Positions 37,028 to 48,936 of a stretch of 64,000 nucleotides of DNA are shown piece by piece. Each line of letters starts with the position of its first letter. The first letter of the stretch is position 1. Location: positions 21,244 to 85,243 of the forward strand of contig JAFDMF010000001.1 in the NCBI GenBank assembly GCA_019306065.1, written 5' to 3'. A program made the position numbers and the translations under genes. The notes beneath the pieces were generated by a model. That model did not search any database, was not told the DNA's origin, and was given only the letters and a program-made list of their open reading frames with translations. This DNA comes from Deltaproteobacteria bacterium (GTDB lineage: Bacteria > Desulfobacterota > Desulfobacteria > Desulfobacterales > JAFDMD01).

Positions 37028-38155
37028 ATGAAATTAATAATAAATAAAAAAGACATTTTAGAATGTATCGCAAATCTTCAAGGAATAACTGGAAGAAAAA
37101 CAAATCTTGCTATAACATCCTGCATTTTAATTAAAACAGAATCATCTGATACTATTTCTATTAACGCTAACGACCTTGAAACAGGATTTGAAGGAATTTA
37201 TCCCGCAATCGTAGTAGAAGAAGGTGTAATTGCCGTTAATTCTAAAATATTTTTTGAAATAATAAAAGAATATCCAGACGAAAAAATATTAATAACAAAG
37301 GATGAAAACAGAAAAATAAAAATAGGCGAAGGAAAATTAGAATTTAATCTTGTAAGCATGAACGAAGAAGAGTTTCCAGATAATCCAATTATAGAACAGG
37401 TTGACTATTTTGAAATAGATTCTTTTTACTTACGAAAAATGATAAGTCAAACCGTATTAATAGGAACCACGCCGGACGAAAAAAAGGCTTATATAAACGG
37501 AGTATATTTTAATCTTACAAAAGAAGGCGAAAATAAAAAGATCGAAATAACTTCTACAGACGGCGGAAGATTATCAAGATCAAAATATATATATAAAGAT
37601 GATCAAAATATTTCTTTTGAAAAATATCAGATTATACCAAAAAAAGGACTATCCGAATTATTAAAATTTATAGATAATGAAATAATAATTAAGATAGGGT
37701 TTAAAGGAAGCAACTTTATATTAAAAAAGGATAATGAAACCATAACAATAAGATTATTAGAAGGAAAGTTTCCAGAACATAAAGATATATTAAAAACAGA
37801 TAGTTGTAATAGTATAATAATTAATAAAAATATATTTTCTATGGTATTAAGACGAATGTCTATCTTATCTGCTACAGACGGTTATTATAAAAGCGTTATA
37901 TTTAATTTTGATAACGATAAATTAACGATATCAAGCGCGGATTTTGAAAAAGGGGAATCAAAAGAAGACATTGATATAGAATATAAAGGAGAAAAATTTA
38001 AAGCCGCTTTTAACTCAAAATTTTTTATAGATTTAATGAATCTAATGATAGATAAAAATATAATATTATATATAAAAAACAAAGAAAAACCGTGTGTAAT
38101 AGAAGGCGAAAACGATAAAACCTTTAAAACTGCAATTATGCCTATGGAAGTATAA
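37028..38155 (+). CDS. dnaN: DNA polymerase III beta subunit (sliding clamp)
   Basis: About 375 residues with the three-part clamp fold: the start KLIINKKDILECIANLQGIT, a second repeat beginning DYFEIDSFYLRKMISQTVLI, and a third around SIIINKNIFSMVLRRMSILS, ending in the typical TAIMPMEV (partner-site MPM). It keeps the replicase on DNA. ATG codons occur at 37022 and 37028; AGAGG at 37016-37020 is only one base from the first but seven from the second, so 37028 is preferred. It is followed by gyrB; recF, often found between them, is absent. Confidence 0.96.
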   Translation: MKLIINKKDILECIANLQGITGRKTNLAITSCILIKTESSDTISINANDLETGFEGIYPAIVVEEGVIAVNSKIFFEIIKEYPDEKILITKDENRKIKIGEGKLEFNLVSMNEEEFPDNPIIEQVDYFEIDSFYLRKMISQTVLIGTTPDEKKAYINGVYFNLTKEGENKKIEITSTDGGRLSRSKYIYKDDQNISFEKYQIIPKKGLSELLKFIDNEIIIKIGFKGSNFILKKDNETITIRLLEGKFPEHKDILKTDSCNSIIINKNIFSMVLRRMSILSATDGYYKSVIFNFDNDKLTISSADFEKGESKEDIDIEYKGEKFKAAFNSKFFIDLMNLMIDKNIILYIKNKEKPCVIEGENDKTFKTAIMPMEV

Positions 38156-38159
38156 TTAT

Positions 38160-38193
38160 TATTTCGACCAGCACTGCGAGGAAAGATCTCATA
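38160..38193 (+). repeat. Repeat module between dnaN and gyrB
   Basis: ATTTCGACCAGCACTGCGAG followed by GAAAGATCTCATAA, a variant of the CGAAGCGAG-type module. The rest of the gap to gyrB (to 38282) shows no ribosome binding site for gyrB. Confidence 0.5.
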
Positions 38194-38267
38194 ATTATCT
38201 AAACCGCAGATTTATATAATAGACTATGATTAAAAATCTAATTTAAAAAGAATTATAACAATACTAA

Positions 38268-40679
<2,412 letters not shown>

Positions 40680-40767
40680 TATAAGAGGAGAAATTTCATA
40701 ATTGTCTGAGCTATAATTAAGAATCTGCTATATTTTATAAAAACAAAGACTCTTTCGGAGATAAAAA

Positions 40768-41869
40768 ATGAATATAGAAACCGATATTGAAATAAAACAG
40801 ATAATAAAAGAAATCCACACCAAATTCAAACAATTTGAAGACTATCTTTGACTTAAAAAGCAAAGAAAAAAGATTACTGGAAATAGAAAACATAATTAAA
40901 AAAGATAGTTTTTGGAATAATTTTGATAATACTACAGAGATACTAAAAGAAAGGACTTATTTATCTTTAACAATAGAAAAATTTAAAAAATTGAAAAGCG
41001 GGTTTGAAGACGGCAAAATACTTTTGGAATTATCCGCAGAAGAGAAGGATGCCGTATCTTATAAAGAGGCGTATAGCCAGATAAAAGAAATAGAAATAAA
41101 AATAAAAACTTTTTCTATTGAATTAATTTTAAACGGAAAAGACGATAAAAATAACGCTATTATATCTATAAATTCCGGAGCGGGCGGCACGGAAGCTCAG
41201 GACTGGGCAGAAATTTTATTTAGAATGTATATAAGATGGGCGGAAAGAAGAGGATATAATTCCGAAATAATAGATATTCAGCATGGAGACGAGGCTGGCA
41301 TAAAAAGCGTAACATTTTCTATAAAAGGAGAATATGCTTACGGTTATCTTAAATTTGAAACAGGAGTTCATCGTCTTGTAAGAATATCTCCGTTTAATGC
41401 AAACGGCAAAAGACATACATCTTTTGCTTCCGTATCTGTTTATCCTGAAATTTCCAAAGAAATAAACATAAACATAGAGGAAAGCGATATAAGAATAGAC
41501 GTTTTTAGAGCAAGCGGCGCTGGAGGACAACATGTTAATAAAACAAGCAGCGCGGTTAGAATAACCCACATACCTACAGGAATTATAGTCAGCTGCCAGC
41601 AGGAAAAATCTCAGCACAGAAATAGAGAAATAGCTACAAAAGTTCTAATGTCCCGCTTATATAAACTTGAAGAGAGCAAATTAGACGAAAAGAAAAAAGA
41701 AATACATGATAATAAAAACGGAATAGCATGGGGAAATCAGATAAGATCTTATGTAATGCATCCTTATCAGATGGTAAAAGATCATAGAACCAATTATGAA
41801 ACAGGAAATATAACAGCGGTATTAGACGGAGATATAGATAATTTTATAGAAAAAAATATGGCTGCATAA
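40768..41869 (+). CDS. prfB: Peptide chain release factor 2, with programmed +1 frameshift
   Basis: The protein is read from the ATG at 40768 (ribosome binding site CGGAG, 7 bases ahead) for 27 codons to a TGA at 40849-40851, then continues in the +1 frame from GAC at 40850. The total is 366 residues against 365 in E. coli. The recoding site is CTT-TGA-C, as in the classic RF2 autoregulation: low RF2 lets the ribosome slip past UGA. The SPF tripeptide (RISPFNANGKRHTSF) recognises UGA/UAA and the GGQ loop is RASGAGGQHVNK. The last residues and stop lie in a 16-base-arm hairpin. Confidence 0.96.
40846..40852 (+). promoter_or_regulatory. prfB programmed frameshift site
   Basis: CTTTGAC, the conserved slippery CTT followed by in-frame TGA and C. 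In E. coli an AGGGGG spacer-defined Shine-Dalgarno element lies 3 bases before CTT. Here the preceding bases are TTTGAAGACTAT, with no such element, so stimulation must be weaker or different. Confidence 0.9.
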
Positions 41870-41896
41870 CAAAACACTTTGTTATGCAGCCATATT
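41855..41896 (+). terminator. Perfect hairpin over the prfB stop codon
   Basis: Arms AATATGGCTGCATAAC (41855-41870) and GTTATGCAGCCATATT (41881-41896) pair perfectly over a 10-base loop, AAAACACTTT. The left arm codes the last residues of RF2 and its TAA. The GCATAAC...GTTATGC core is the repeat module also seen at 2325-2377 and 24931-24997. There is no U run, so termination is uncertain; mRNA end protection is equally possible. Confidence 0.6.
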
Positions 41897-41965
41897 GAAT
41901 CAAAATATAAGCAGAGGAAACGCCCATTATAAAAATATTTAGACATAAAATATAATGAGGAAGTT

Positions 41966-42778
41966 ATGGCAAATATAGTTAAATGCAAAAATATAACAAT
42001 AGGAAAAGGCTGTCCGCTTGTTTTTATATCAGGACCATGCGTTTTGGAAGATTACAAAACAGCTTATGAAATAGCCGCATTTTTAAAAAAGATTACAAAA
42101 CAGCTTAATATTTCTTTTATATTTAAAGCTTCTTATGATAAAGCTAACAGAACGTCGGTAAATTCGTATAGAGGACCAGGTATAAAAAAAGGGCTGGAAA
42201 TACTTGACGCCTTAAAAAAGGAATTAAACATACCGATACTTTCCGATATTCATAGAATAAGCGAAATAGAAGATGCAGCGGAAATATTAGATATAATACA
42301 AATACCGGCTTTTTTGTGCAGACAAACCGATTTAATATTGGAAGCCGCAAAAACAGGAAAAATAATAAATATAAAAAAAGGACAATTCTTATCTCCATTT
42401 GACATGAAAAATGTAGTGGAAAAGGCAAATTCGGTTAAAAATAAAAAAATAATAATTACCGAAAGAGGAACAATGTTCGGATATAACAACCTTGTGGTAG
42501 ATTTTAGAGGTATTAAAATAATGCAAGATATCACAGGGTTTCCGATTATTTTCGATGCAACCCACAGCGTTCAGCTCCCCGGAGGCGCGGGAACAAGTTC
42601 TGCAGGGCAAAGAGATTTTGCGCCTATTTTGGCAAAAGCGGCGGTTGCGGCAGGAGCGGACGGAATATTTGCGGAGGTTTATAAAGATCCGAATAAAGCG
42701 CTTTGCGACGGGCCCAATTCCCTTTATCTTGATTCCGCGCCGGATATTTTGAAAGATATTATATCCATACCAAGATAA
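41966..42778 (+). CDS. kdsA: 3-deoxy-D-manno-octulosonate 8-phosphate synthase
   Basis: 270 residues. It condenses phosphoenolpyruvate with arabinose 5-phosphate for Kdo, the inner sugar of lipopolysaccharide. Motifs: FISGPCVLEDYKTAYEIA, FIFKASYDKANRTSVNSYRG then PG, QIPAFLCRQTDLI, NIKKGQFLSPFDMKNV, TERGTMFGYNNLVVDFRG and FDATHSVQLPGG. The Cys in PCVLED and the C-terminal DGPNSL suggest the metal-type subgroup, not tested here. Kds partners (kdsC, kdsD) are not adjacent. lptC and lptA follow after a repeat gap. Confidence 0.97.
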   Translation: MANIVKCKNITIGKGCPLVFISGPCVLEDYKTAYEIAAFLKKITKQLNISFIFKASYDKANRTSVNSYRGPGIKKGLEILDALKKELNIPILSDIHRISEIEDAAEILDIIQIPAFLCRQTDLILEAAKTGKIINIKKGQFLSPFDMKNVVEKANSVKNKKIIITERGTMFGYNNLVVDFRGIKIMQDITGFPIIFDATHSVQLPGGAGTSSAGQRDFAPILAKAAVAAGADGIFAEVYKDPNKALCDGPNSLYLDSAPDILKDIISIPR

Positions 42779-42780
42779 AA

Positions 42781-42872
42781 AAACCTGTTACATAACTTCG
42801 TTCTTTGCCCATTTTCTGCTTTCGAAATACTTTTAGTATTCCTGCGGTTAAAAATTTTTATCCAACGCCGCA
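42781..42872. repeat. Repeat modules between kdsA and lptC
   Basis: AAACCTGTTACATAACTTCG (42781-42800) is the GCATAAC-type module. It is followed by TTTCGAAATACTTTTAGTAT, TCCTGCGGTTAAAAATTTTT and ATCCAACGCCG, matching the inner half of the nested element at 12642-12787. Confidence 0.6.
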
Positions 42873-42916
42873 ATCAATCAAAAGAAATATTTTTTTTCAG
42901 AAACTAATATAACTAT

Positions 42917-43489
42917 ATGAAAGTTACAGTAAAAAAAAATTATAAATTTAAAAAAACAAGATATTTAATACTATCAATTATAATAATAACCCCATTGTTA
43001 ATATTTACCGTTTTTTTACGTTCCGATAACATTGTAAACAATAAAGAAAAAATTTTAGATAACATAGTAAAAAATGTCGATATTTCTTTAAATAAAATTG
43101 ATCATATCGCTACAAAAGACGGAAAAAAAGAATGGGTTTTTAAATCGGACGAAGTTACATTTTCCACCTCGAAAAAAAAGGCGGAAGTTAAAAATTTATA
43201 TGTAACCTTTTTTTTAAAAAACGGATCCGAGGCTAACATTACGGCGGATAACGGAGTATTTAATTATGAAACAAATAACATAGAAGCGTTTGGCAATGTA
43301 ATTATAACGGATGGAAACTATATATTAAAAACGAAACATATTTTTTATAATAATAAAAAGAAAATCATTTCTTCGGAAAATGCGGTTAAAATATTAGGAA
43401 AACATTTTGATATTAACGCTAACTCCATAATTTTAAATATAAATCAAGGTAGCGCAGAATTAAACGGAGATATTAATGCGGTTTTTTAA
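42917..43489 (+). CDS. lptC: LPS export ABC transporter periplasmic protein LptC
   Basis: 190 residues: a basic N terminus, one membrane anchor at about residues 17-35 (LILSIIIITPLLIFTVFL), then a beta-jellyroll periplasmic domain with the LptC-type repeats GKKEWVFKSDEVTFS, KKAEVKNLYVTFF, ITADNGVFNYETNNIEAFGN and ILKTKHIFYNNKKKII. LptC passes lipopolysaccharide from the LptBFG complex to LptA. It overlaps lptA by 14 bases. lptB is not found after lptA; the unit ends in a terminator. Confidence 0.88.
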   Translation: MKVTVKKNYKFKKTRYLILSIIIITPLLIFTVFLRSDNIVNNKEKILDNIVKNVDISLNKIDHIATKDGKKEWVFKSDEVTFSTSKKKAEVKNLYVTFFLKNGSEANITADNGVFNYETNNIEAFGNVIITDGNYILKTKHIFYNNKKKIISSENAVKILGKHFDINANSIILNINQGSAELNGDINAVF

Positions 43490-43994
43490 TTTTAAATTTA
43501 CAAGTTTAGTTATAATAGTTTTAATCTTTGTGATAAGTTTTTCCTCTTTTGCGGCGGAAAAAATATATTCCACAAGAAAAAAAATCAATGTGAAATCTGA
43601 TAAATTAAAAATTGATAACGCAAAAAATTATGCGGAGTTTGTCGGCAATGTAATCGCGCAATATGATAATATATTTATTTCTGCGGATAAGGTTGGCGTA
43701 TTTTATAATCAAGTGTCTTTGGAAGAAAAAGTATCTGAAAAAGGCGGTGTGGAAAAAATAACCGCCTTCGGAAATGTTAAGATAAAAACCGAAAAATATA
43801 CCGGATATGCCGATAACGCGGAATATATTGTTAAATCCGAAACATTAATACTACAAGGAGAGGTATGTAAAGTTATAGATAATGAAAATTCAATCGAAGG
43901 AGGTAGAATAATTTTAGATAAAAAGACAGGAAACATAACAGTAGAAGGGGACGGCAACTCCAGAGTCGAGACCGTATTCTATTCTAAAGAATAA
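43476..43994 (+). CDS. lptA: LPS transport periplasmic protein LptA
   Basis: 172 residues. A signal peptide (FTSLVIIVLIFVISFSSFAA) is followed by an OstA-like domain: INVKSDKLKIDNAKNYAEFV then GNVIAQYDNIFISADKV, EKITAFGNVKIKTEKYTGYA and ILQGEVCKVIDNENSIEGGR. LptA forms the periplasmic bridge that carries lipopolysaccharide to the outer membrane. Its ribosome binding site, GGAG, lies inside the end of lptC, so the pair is translationally coupled. A hairpin terminator follows about 80 bases later. Confidence 0.92.
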   Translation: MRFFNFKFTSLVIIVLIFVISFSSFAAEKIYSTRKKINVKSDKLKIDNAKNYAEFVGNVIAQYDNIFISADKVGVFYNQVSLEEKVSEKGGVEKITAFGNVKIKTEKYTGYADNAEYIVKSETLILQGEVCKVIDNENSIEGGRIILDKKTGNITVEGDGNSRVETVFYSKE

Positions 43995-44074
43995 AAAAGG
44001 TTATGAATTATTTATCTTTATATTAAAAATAAATTGCAATAAATTACTCTATACTTTATATTACATTTTTTAAA

Positions 44075-44112
44075 CTGCCGCATATAAGAAGAAGGCGGCA
44101 GAAAATTTTTTG
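44075..44112 (+). terminator. Rho-independent terminator after lptCA
   Basis: Arms CTGCCGC (44075-44081) and GCGGCAG (44095-44101) are followed by AAAATTTTTTG. It ends the kdsA/lptC/lptA region. Confidence 0.7.
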
Positions 44113-44572
44113 TTCAAAAGAAGGATATATATACAGGAGAGGAAACCTTCATCACTATGTTATAGACACAAAAAAGGATGATTATGAAAGGAGATATCCA
44201 AAGTTTTTTGCGAAGCGATAAGTAAAAAGCGGAGCAAACAAACTTGAACACCTCCAAATCAATATAAACAGAGGAACTTCCTGAAAAATTTGGAAGAAGA
44301 ATCGATTCGGATCGGGAGAGGCAAAAGTGGCTTGTTATCTATTTTTGTATGAGTCTATATTATCTTTATCAAAGAAAAACAAATAGTAATGCTTTTGAAA
44401 TTATAAAATTTTTTTGGCATACTTATTGTTATATTTTTTTGTTTTAAAAATAGTTTTTATAAAACATTATTTAAAAATCAACCTCAATCCTTTCTTTATC
44501 TATCCGCTATAATTCAAAAAACATAATGGTTATTTACAGCTCGTCTTATTTTGCAAGAAAAAGGAAAAGCGT
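44113..44572. repeat. Gene-free stretch with a full composite repeat before the RND operon
   Basis: 44161-44275 holds the most complete copy of the composite: TATAGACACAAAAAAGGATG then ATTATGAA, GGAGATATCCAAAGTTTTTT (44191-44210), GCAAACAAACTTGAACACCT (44234-44253), and ATATAAACAGAGGAA (44262-44276). The inner two parts are mutually inverted and could fold into a long stem. The rest (44290-44572) is AT-rich with no recognised gene; the RND promoter must lie here but was not pinned down. Confidence 0.6.
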
Positions 44573-45694
44573 ATGATAAGAAAATGTAAAAATCTTTCTA
44601 TACCTGGCGTTGGAATAATGTTAGTTGCTATAATTTTAATTATATTTTTTACTATGATCAAAATCAAGGCTGACAGCATAGAAGAAAAACGGAAAACCGA
44701 TTTGGAAAGAACGGAAAACTTAGTAAATGTAATAACAATGAGTTTAAACCCTGCAGAAATTAAGGAAAAAATGAATCTCCTGGCTCATGCGGAAGCATGG
44801 GCGGATTTTAATATACCCGCAGAGGTTTCCGGAGTTATCGTAAAAAAGAATGTTGCAAAAGGAGGCTGGCTTAAAAAAGGAGATATAATAGCGACAGTAG
44901 ATTCTAACATATATCAAAATGTTTTTGATTCCGCTTCTGCCTCCTTCCAGCTTGCTTCAAAAGCTTACGATAGAATCTTAAAACTGTATGAAAAAAAATC
45001 TATAAATAAAGAGGAGCTTGATAAAGCTCAAGCCGCTTTTCAAATGGCTCAAGCCGCTTTAAATAATGCCGAAATAGATTTAAAAAAATGTAAAATAAGC
45101 GCGCCCGCTTCCGGTTTTATAGATTCCTTTTTTATAGAAGAAGGGGAGCTTATTGAATACGGCAGTCCCGTAGCGCAATTGATAGATTATGATAAAATAA
45201 AAATCGTAGTAAATATTCCAGAATCCGAAGTGGCGAATATAAAAAATGTAAATACATTTTTTCTTACAATCGACGCTTTGAACGGCAAAACATTTAAAGG
45301 GGAAAAATATTTTCTATCTAAAGTTCCGGATAATCTTGCCAAAGTATATCGTTTGGAAATAAAGGTTGATAATAGTAAAAAGTTAATCTTTCCTGGTATG
45401 TTTGCAAGAGTTGAAATAGTAAAAAAAGAAAGTAAAGATACTATTGTTATTCCTATAACCAGCGTTACCAATACAAAAAACGGAAATTTTGTTTTTGTGG
45501 AAAAAAACAGAGTCGCTCAAAAACGTAAAGTCGAGCTTGGAATTTTGGAAGGCTTTTATGCGGAGATAAAAAGCGGCATTAATTTTGGAGAAAGACTTAT
45601 AGCAGTAAGACATGGAGATTTTGAAGAGAATCAAAAAGTAAAAGTTGTGAAAAACATAGAAACCTTATCCGAGTTTGAAGAGCTGCAAAATTAA
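44573..45694 (+). CDS. RND efflux transporter, periplasmic adaptor subunit
   Basis: 373 residues of the HlyD/AcrA-like membrane fusion family. An N-terminal membrane segment (PGVGIMLVAIILIIFFTMI) is followed by the lipoyl half (AEVSGVIVKKNVAKGGWLKK then GDIIATVD) and a helical hairpin at about residues 122-165 (SASAS, SKAYDRILKLYEKKSINKEE). The second lipoyl half (CKISAPASGFIDSFFIEEGE) and beta-barrel parts ending in FPGMFARVEIVKK complete it. It links the inner-membrane pump to an outer-membrane channel. The permease gene starts 5 bases later; no TolC-like gene is nearby. Confidence 0.92.
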   Translation: MIRKCKNLSIPGVGIMLVAIILIIFFTMIKIKADSIEEKRKTDLERTENLVNVITMSLNPAEIKEKMNLLAHAEAWADFNIPAEVSGVIVKKNVAKGGWLKKGDIIATVDSNIYQNVFDSASASFQLASKAYDRILKLYEKKSINKEELDKAQAAFQMAQAALNNAEIDLKKCKISAPASGFIDSFFIEEGELIEYGSPVAQLIDYDKIKIVVNIPESEVANIKNVNTFFLTIDALNGKTFKGEKYFLSKVPDNLAKVYRLEIKVDNSKKLIFPGMFARVEIVKKESKDTIVIPITSVTNTKNGNFVFVEKNRVAQKRKVELGILEGFYAEIKSGINFGERLIAVRHGDFEENQKVKVVKNIETLSEFEELQN

Positions 45695-45699
45695 ATAAA

Positions 45700-48600
45700 A
45701 TGCTTATCTCAAATAAAGCAATCGATAATAAAAACAGCATAATAGTCTTTTGTCTGTTAATAATTATTACCGGAATAATGAGTTATAAAGATATGCCGAG
45801 AGAATCCGCGCCGGATATAACCATTCCGTATGTTTTTGTATCAACTCCGTATAAAGGAGCGTCCGCTCCCGATATAGAAACTTCAATTACCATACCGTTA
45901 GAAAAAAAAATCAAAGGAGTTGAAGGAATAAAAAAAATCTTATCCGTCTCTAGCGAAGGCTTATCCAGCATAAACATAGAATTTAACTCGGATATAGATA
46001 TAGACGAGGCTTTATATAAAATAAGAGAAAAAACAGACGAAGCAAAAAGAGAGCTTCCGTCAGACCTTGAAGATGATCCGCAGGTTTTTGAGGTAAATTT
46101 TTCGGAAATGCCAATAGTAGTATATTCTCTTGCGGGAACAGACGACTTAAAATTTTTAAAAAAAATAGCGGATGATATTCAAGACGAAATCGAAAGCGTC
46201 AAAGGAATATTAGAAGTAAACATAACAGGCGGACGGGAAAGAGAAATAATAGTAGAAGTAGATCCCGTTAAGCTTGCTTATTACAAAATACCGATTACCG
46301 CTTTTCAAAAAATAATAATCAATGAAAATGAAAACACCACGGCAGGTTCAATCAATCTTAAAAGCGGAAAATACCAGCTAAGAATCCCCGGCGAAATAAA
46401 AAACATCCGAGAAGCTTATAATCTTGTAGTTCATTCTTTTGATAACAAGCCGGTTTATTTAAGCCAGCTTGCAAAAGTAACAGACGGTTTTAAAGACGAA
46501 ACAAGCAGATCTAGATTAAACGGAATGCCCGCAATCAATATATCCGTAAAAAAAAGAGCCGGCGAAAACATAATAAAAATAATAGAAACAACAGATAAAA
46601 TAGTAAAAAAACATACCGAAAAATTATCCGGAGACATCAAATTCGCAAAACTAATGGACCAGTCCGAAGATATTGCAAATATGGTTTCGGATCTGGAAAA
46701 CAATATCATATCGGGACTCATTTTGGTAATTACGGTTTTATTCTTTGTTCTTGGGTTTAGAAACGCTGTTTTAGTAGCGTTATCAATTCCCTTTTCTATG
46801 CTCATATCCTTTATAATACTACACCTGCTTAATATAACATTAAACATGGTAGTTTTATTCTCTCTTACATTGGCGTTAGGAATGCTTGTAGATAACGCTA
46901 TAGTAATAATAGAAAATATATACAGATACAGAGAATTTGGTTTTAAAAGAATAAAAGCCGCAAAACTCGGCGCCGCGGAAGTAGCCCGTCCGGTTATAGG
47001 TTCCACCTTAACCACTTTGGCGGTTTTTTTACCCATGATATTTTGGCCCGGCATAATGGGCGATTTTATGTCTTATCTACCTAAAACCGTTATGATAACT
47101 TTATCATCAAGCCTATTTGTAGCTTTGGTAATAAATCCTGCTTTGGCGTCAATATTTATAAAACCGAAAAACAAAAATCTAAAAACAGCCGACGGCTTAA
47201 AACATGAAAAAACCTTTATTGACGAAAAGCCAATTGAAATAAAAGGCGTTATATTAGAATCTTATACAACCGCATTAAACTATCTGCTTAATCACAGAAT
47301 AAAAACAATGATATTTTCTTTTTTATCTCTTATTTTATTTTTCGTCATCTGGCTCTTTTTTATAGGACTTGAACGTCCCGTTGAATTCTTTCCTACGGCG
47401 TCTCCTACCAGATTATATATAAACGTAAAGCCTCCGGAAGGGGCAAATGTCAACTCTATAGATAACATAATAAGTAAAATAGAAGGCTTTATTAATAAAA
47501 AAGAAAACCGCAAAGAAAAATTTTGCTACTATCCTTATAAAGACGCTTTTGGCAACAATTATACGGGAGTAAGCGATATTGCCAATATAGAATACATCTA
47601 TGCAACCGCTTCTAGCGAAAGCGGCGGCGAAGACATACTCGGAGGCGCGTACCCGAGTCATCTCGGAATACAATTCATAGACTTCGATAAAAGAAAAACC
47701 GATTCCTCATTAGACGTCGGTAAAATAAGAGAAAGACTTAAAGACATAACAGGCGCAGAAATAATTATAAAAGAGGAACAGGACGGACCGCCTACGGGAG
47801 ATCCCATAAATATAGAAATCTCCGGCAACAACATGGAAACATTAAAAAACATATCAAAACAGATACGCAAAATTTTAAAACAAAATCCATTTGTGGAAGA
47901 TATAAGAGACGATTATATAGACAGCATACCATCATTGAAAATAAGAATAGACAGAGAAAAAGCGGCGGCTATGGGCATGAATACCGGCGACATAGGATAT
48001 GCTTTAAAAGTTGCGTATAACGGGCTTGAAGTATCCACATACCGAGAAGGCGGAGAAGATTATGATATAACCGTTCGATTTTCAAAAGAAGAAAGAGATA
48101 AGCTAATTGTTTTAAACAATCTACTTCTACCCTCTCCGAGCGGAGCGTTAGTTCCTTTAACCAGTCTTGCAAAAATCAGTTTTGAAGGCTCGCTCGGAGA
48201 TATACACAGAATAGATCAAAAAAGAGTAGTTACAATAAAAGGAAATGTAGATACCAATAAAATACCTGCCGCCGTAGTAAGAAAACAAGTTGAAAAAAGC
48301 CTTCGAAACTTTTTGCTGCCAAAAGGATATGCAATACAATTTACAGGCGAAGAAAAAGAACAAATAGAATCCGAAAAATTCTTATCAAAAGCTTTTTTTA
48401 TAGGAATCTTTTTAATGTTTTTAATACTGGTTACCATATTCAATTCCGTTATCCAGCCACTAATCATTATGACATCCGTTATATTATCTTTAGGTGGAGT
48501 ATTTTTAGGATTAACCGTTATAAATTCTCCTTTCGGAATAATTATGACAAGCGTAGGAGTTATATCTTTGGCGGGAGTTGTTGTTAATAATGCCATAGTT

Positions 48601-48936
48601 TTAATAGACTATACAAATAAACTCCGAAAAATCATGCCCCTTAAAAAAGCCGTGGTTTTCGGAGGAGCTACCAGATTAAGACCCGTTCTATTAACCGCCG
48701 TAACTACAATTTTAGGGCTTATACCTATGGTTACGGGCGTATCCTTTGATTTTCATAAATTTGCTTTTGCTTTTGCAAGCCAATCTACCCAATATTGGCG
48801 AACCATAGCAATAGTCGTAATATTCGGGCTTATAATAGCTACGTTTTTAACCCTAATAGTTGTTCCGATTTTGTATTCATACATCGAAGATATTAAAAGC
48901 AAGTTTGGTATTGTTAAAAGCAAAGAAAGCGTTTGA
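45700..48936 (+). CDS. RND efflux transporter, inner-membrane permease
   Basis: 1078 residues, the full RND pump length with 12 membrane helices and two large periplasmic loops. Diagnostic stretches: ESAPDITIPYVFVSTPYKGA near the start, LGFRNAVLVALSIPFSMLIS and FSLTLALGMLVDNAIVIIEN (helix 4, proton-relay Asp), GSTLTTLAVFLPMIFWPG, and in the second half TSVGVISLAGVVVNNAIVLI then DYTN. It is of the hydrophobe/amphiphile type rather than heavy-metal type; the substrate is unknown. It forms one transcription unit with the adaptor. Confidence 0.95.
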   Translation: MLISNKAIDNKNSIIVFCLLIIITGIMSYKDMPRESAPDITIPYVFVSTPYKGASAPDIETSITIPLEKKIKGVEGIKKILSVSSEGLSSINIEFNSDIDIDEALYKIREKTDEAKRELPSDLEDDPQVFEVNFSEMPIVVYSLAGTDDLKFLKKIADDIQDEIESVKGILEVNITGGREREIIVEVDPVKLAYYKIPITAFQKIIINENENTTAGSINLKSGKYQLRIPGEIKNIREAYNLVVHSFDNKPVYLSQLAKVTDGFKDETSRSRLNGMPAINISVKKRAGENIIKIIETTDKIVKKHTEKLSGDIKFAKLMDQSEDIANMVSDLENNIISGLILVITVLFFVLGFRNAVLVALSIPFSMLISFIILHLLNITLNMVVLFSLTLALGMLVDNAIVIIENIYRYREFGFKRIKAAKLGAAEVARPVIGSTLTTLAVFLPMIFWPGIMGDFMSYLPKTVMITLSSSLFVALVINPALASIFIKPKNKNLKTADGLKHEKTFIDEKPIEIKGVILESYTTALNYLLNHRIKTMIFSFLSLILFFVIWLFFIGLERPVEFFPTASPTRLYINVKPPEGANVNSIDNIISKIEGFINKKENRKEKFCYYPYKDAFGNNYTGVSDIANIEYIYATASSESGGEDILGGAYPSHLGIQFIDFDKRKTDSSLDVGKIRERLKDITGAEIIIKEEQDGPPTGDPINIEISGNNMETLKNISKQIRKILKQNPFVEDIRDDYIDSIPSLKIRIDREKAAAMGMNTGDIGYALKVAYNGLEVSTYREGGEDYDITVRFSKEERDKLIVLNNLLLPSPSGALVPLTSLAKISFEGSLGDIHRIDQKRVVTIKGNVDTNKIPAAVVRKQVEKSLRNFLLPKGYAIQFTGEEKEQIESEKFLSKAFFIGIFLMFLILVTIFNSVIQPLIIMTSVILSLGGVFLGLTVINSPFGIIMTSVGVISLAGVVVNNAIVLIDYTNKLRKIMPLKKAVVFGGATRLRPVLLTAVTTILGLIPMVTGVSFDFHKFAFAFASQSTQYWRTIAIVVIFGLIIATFLTLIVVPILYSYIEDIKSKFGIVKSKESV

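Noticed and set aside
40835..40852. TTG start of a shorter prfB frame
   Set aside because: An upstream ATG with ribosome binding site and the CTT-TGA-C recoding signal explain the full-length RF2 better.
44415..44440. Sigma-54 promoter (TGGCA-like) before the RND operon
   Set aside because: TGGCATACTTATTGTT lacks the GC of the -12 element; the match is only partial.
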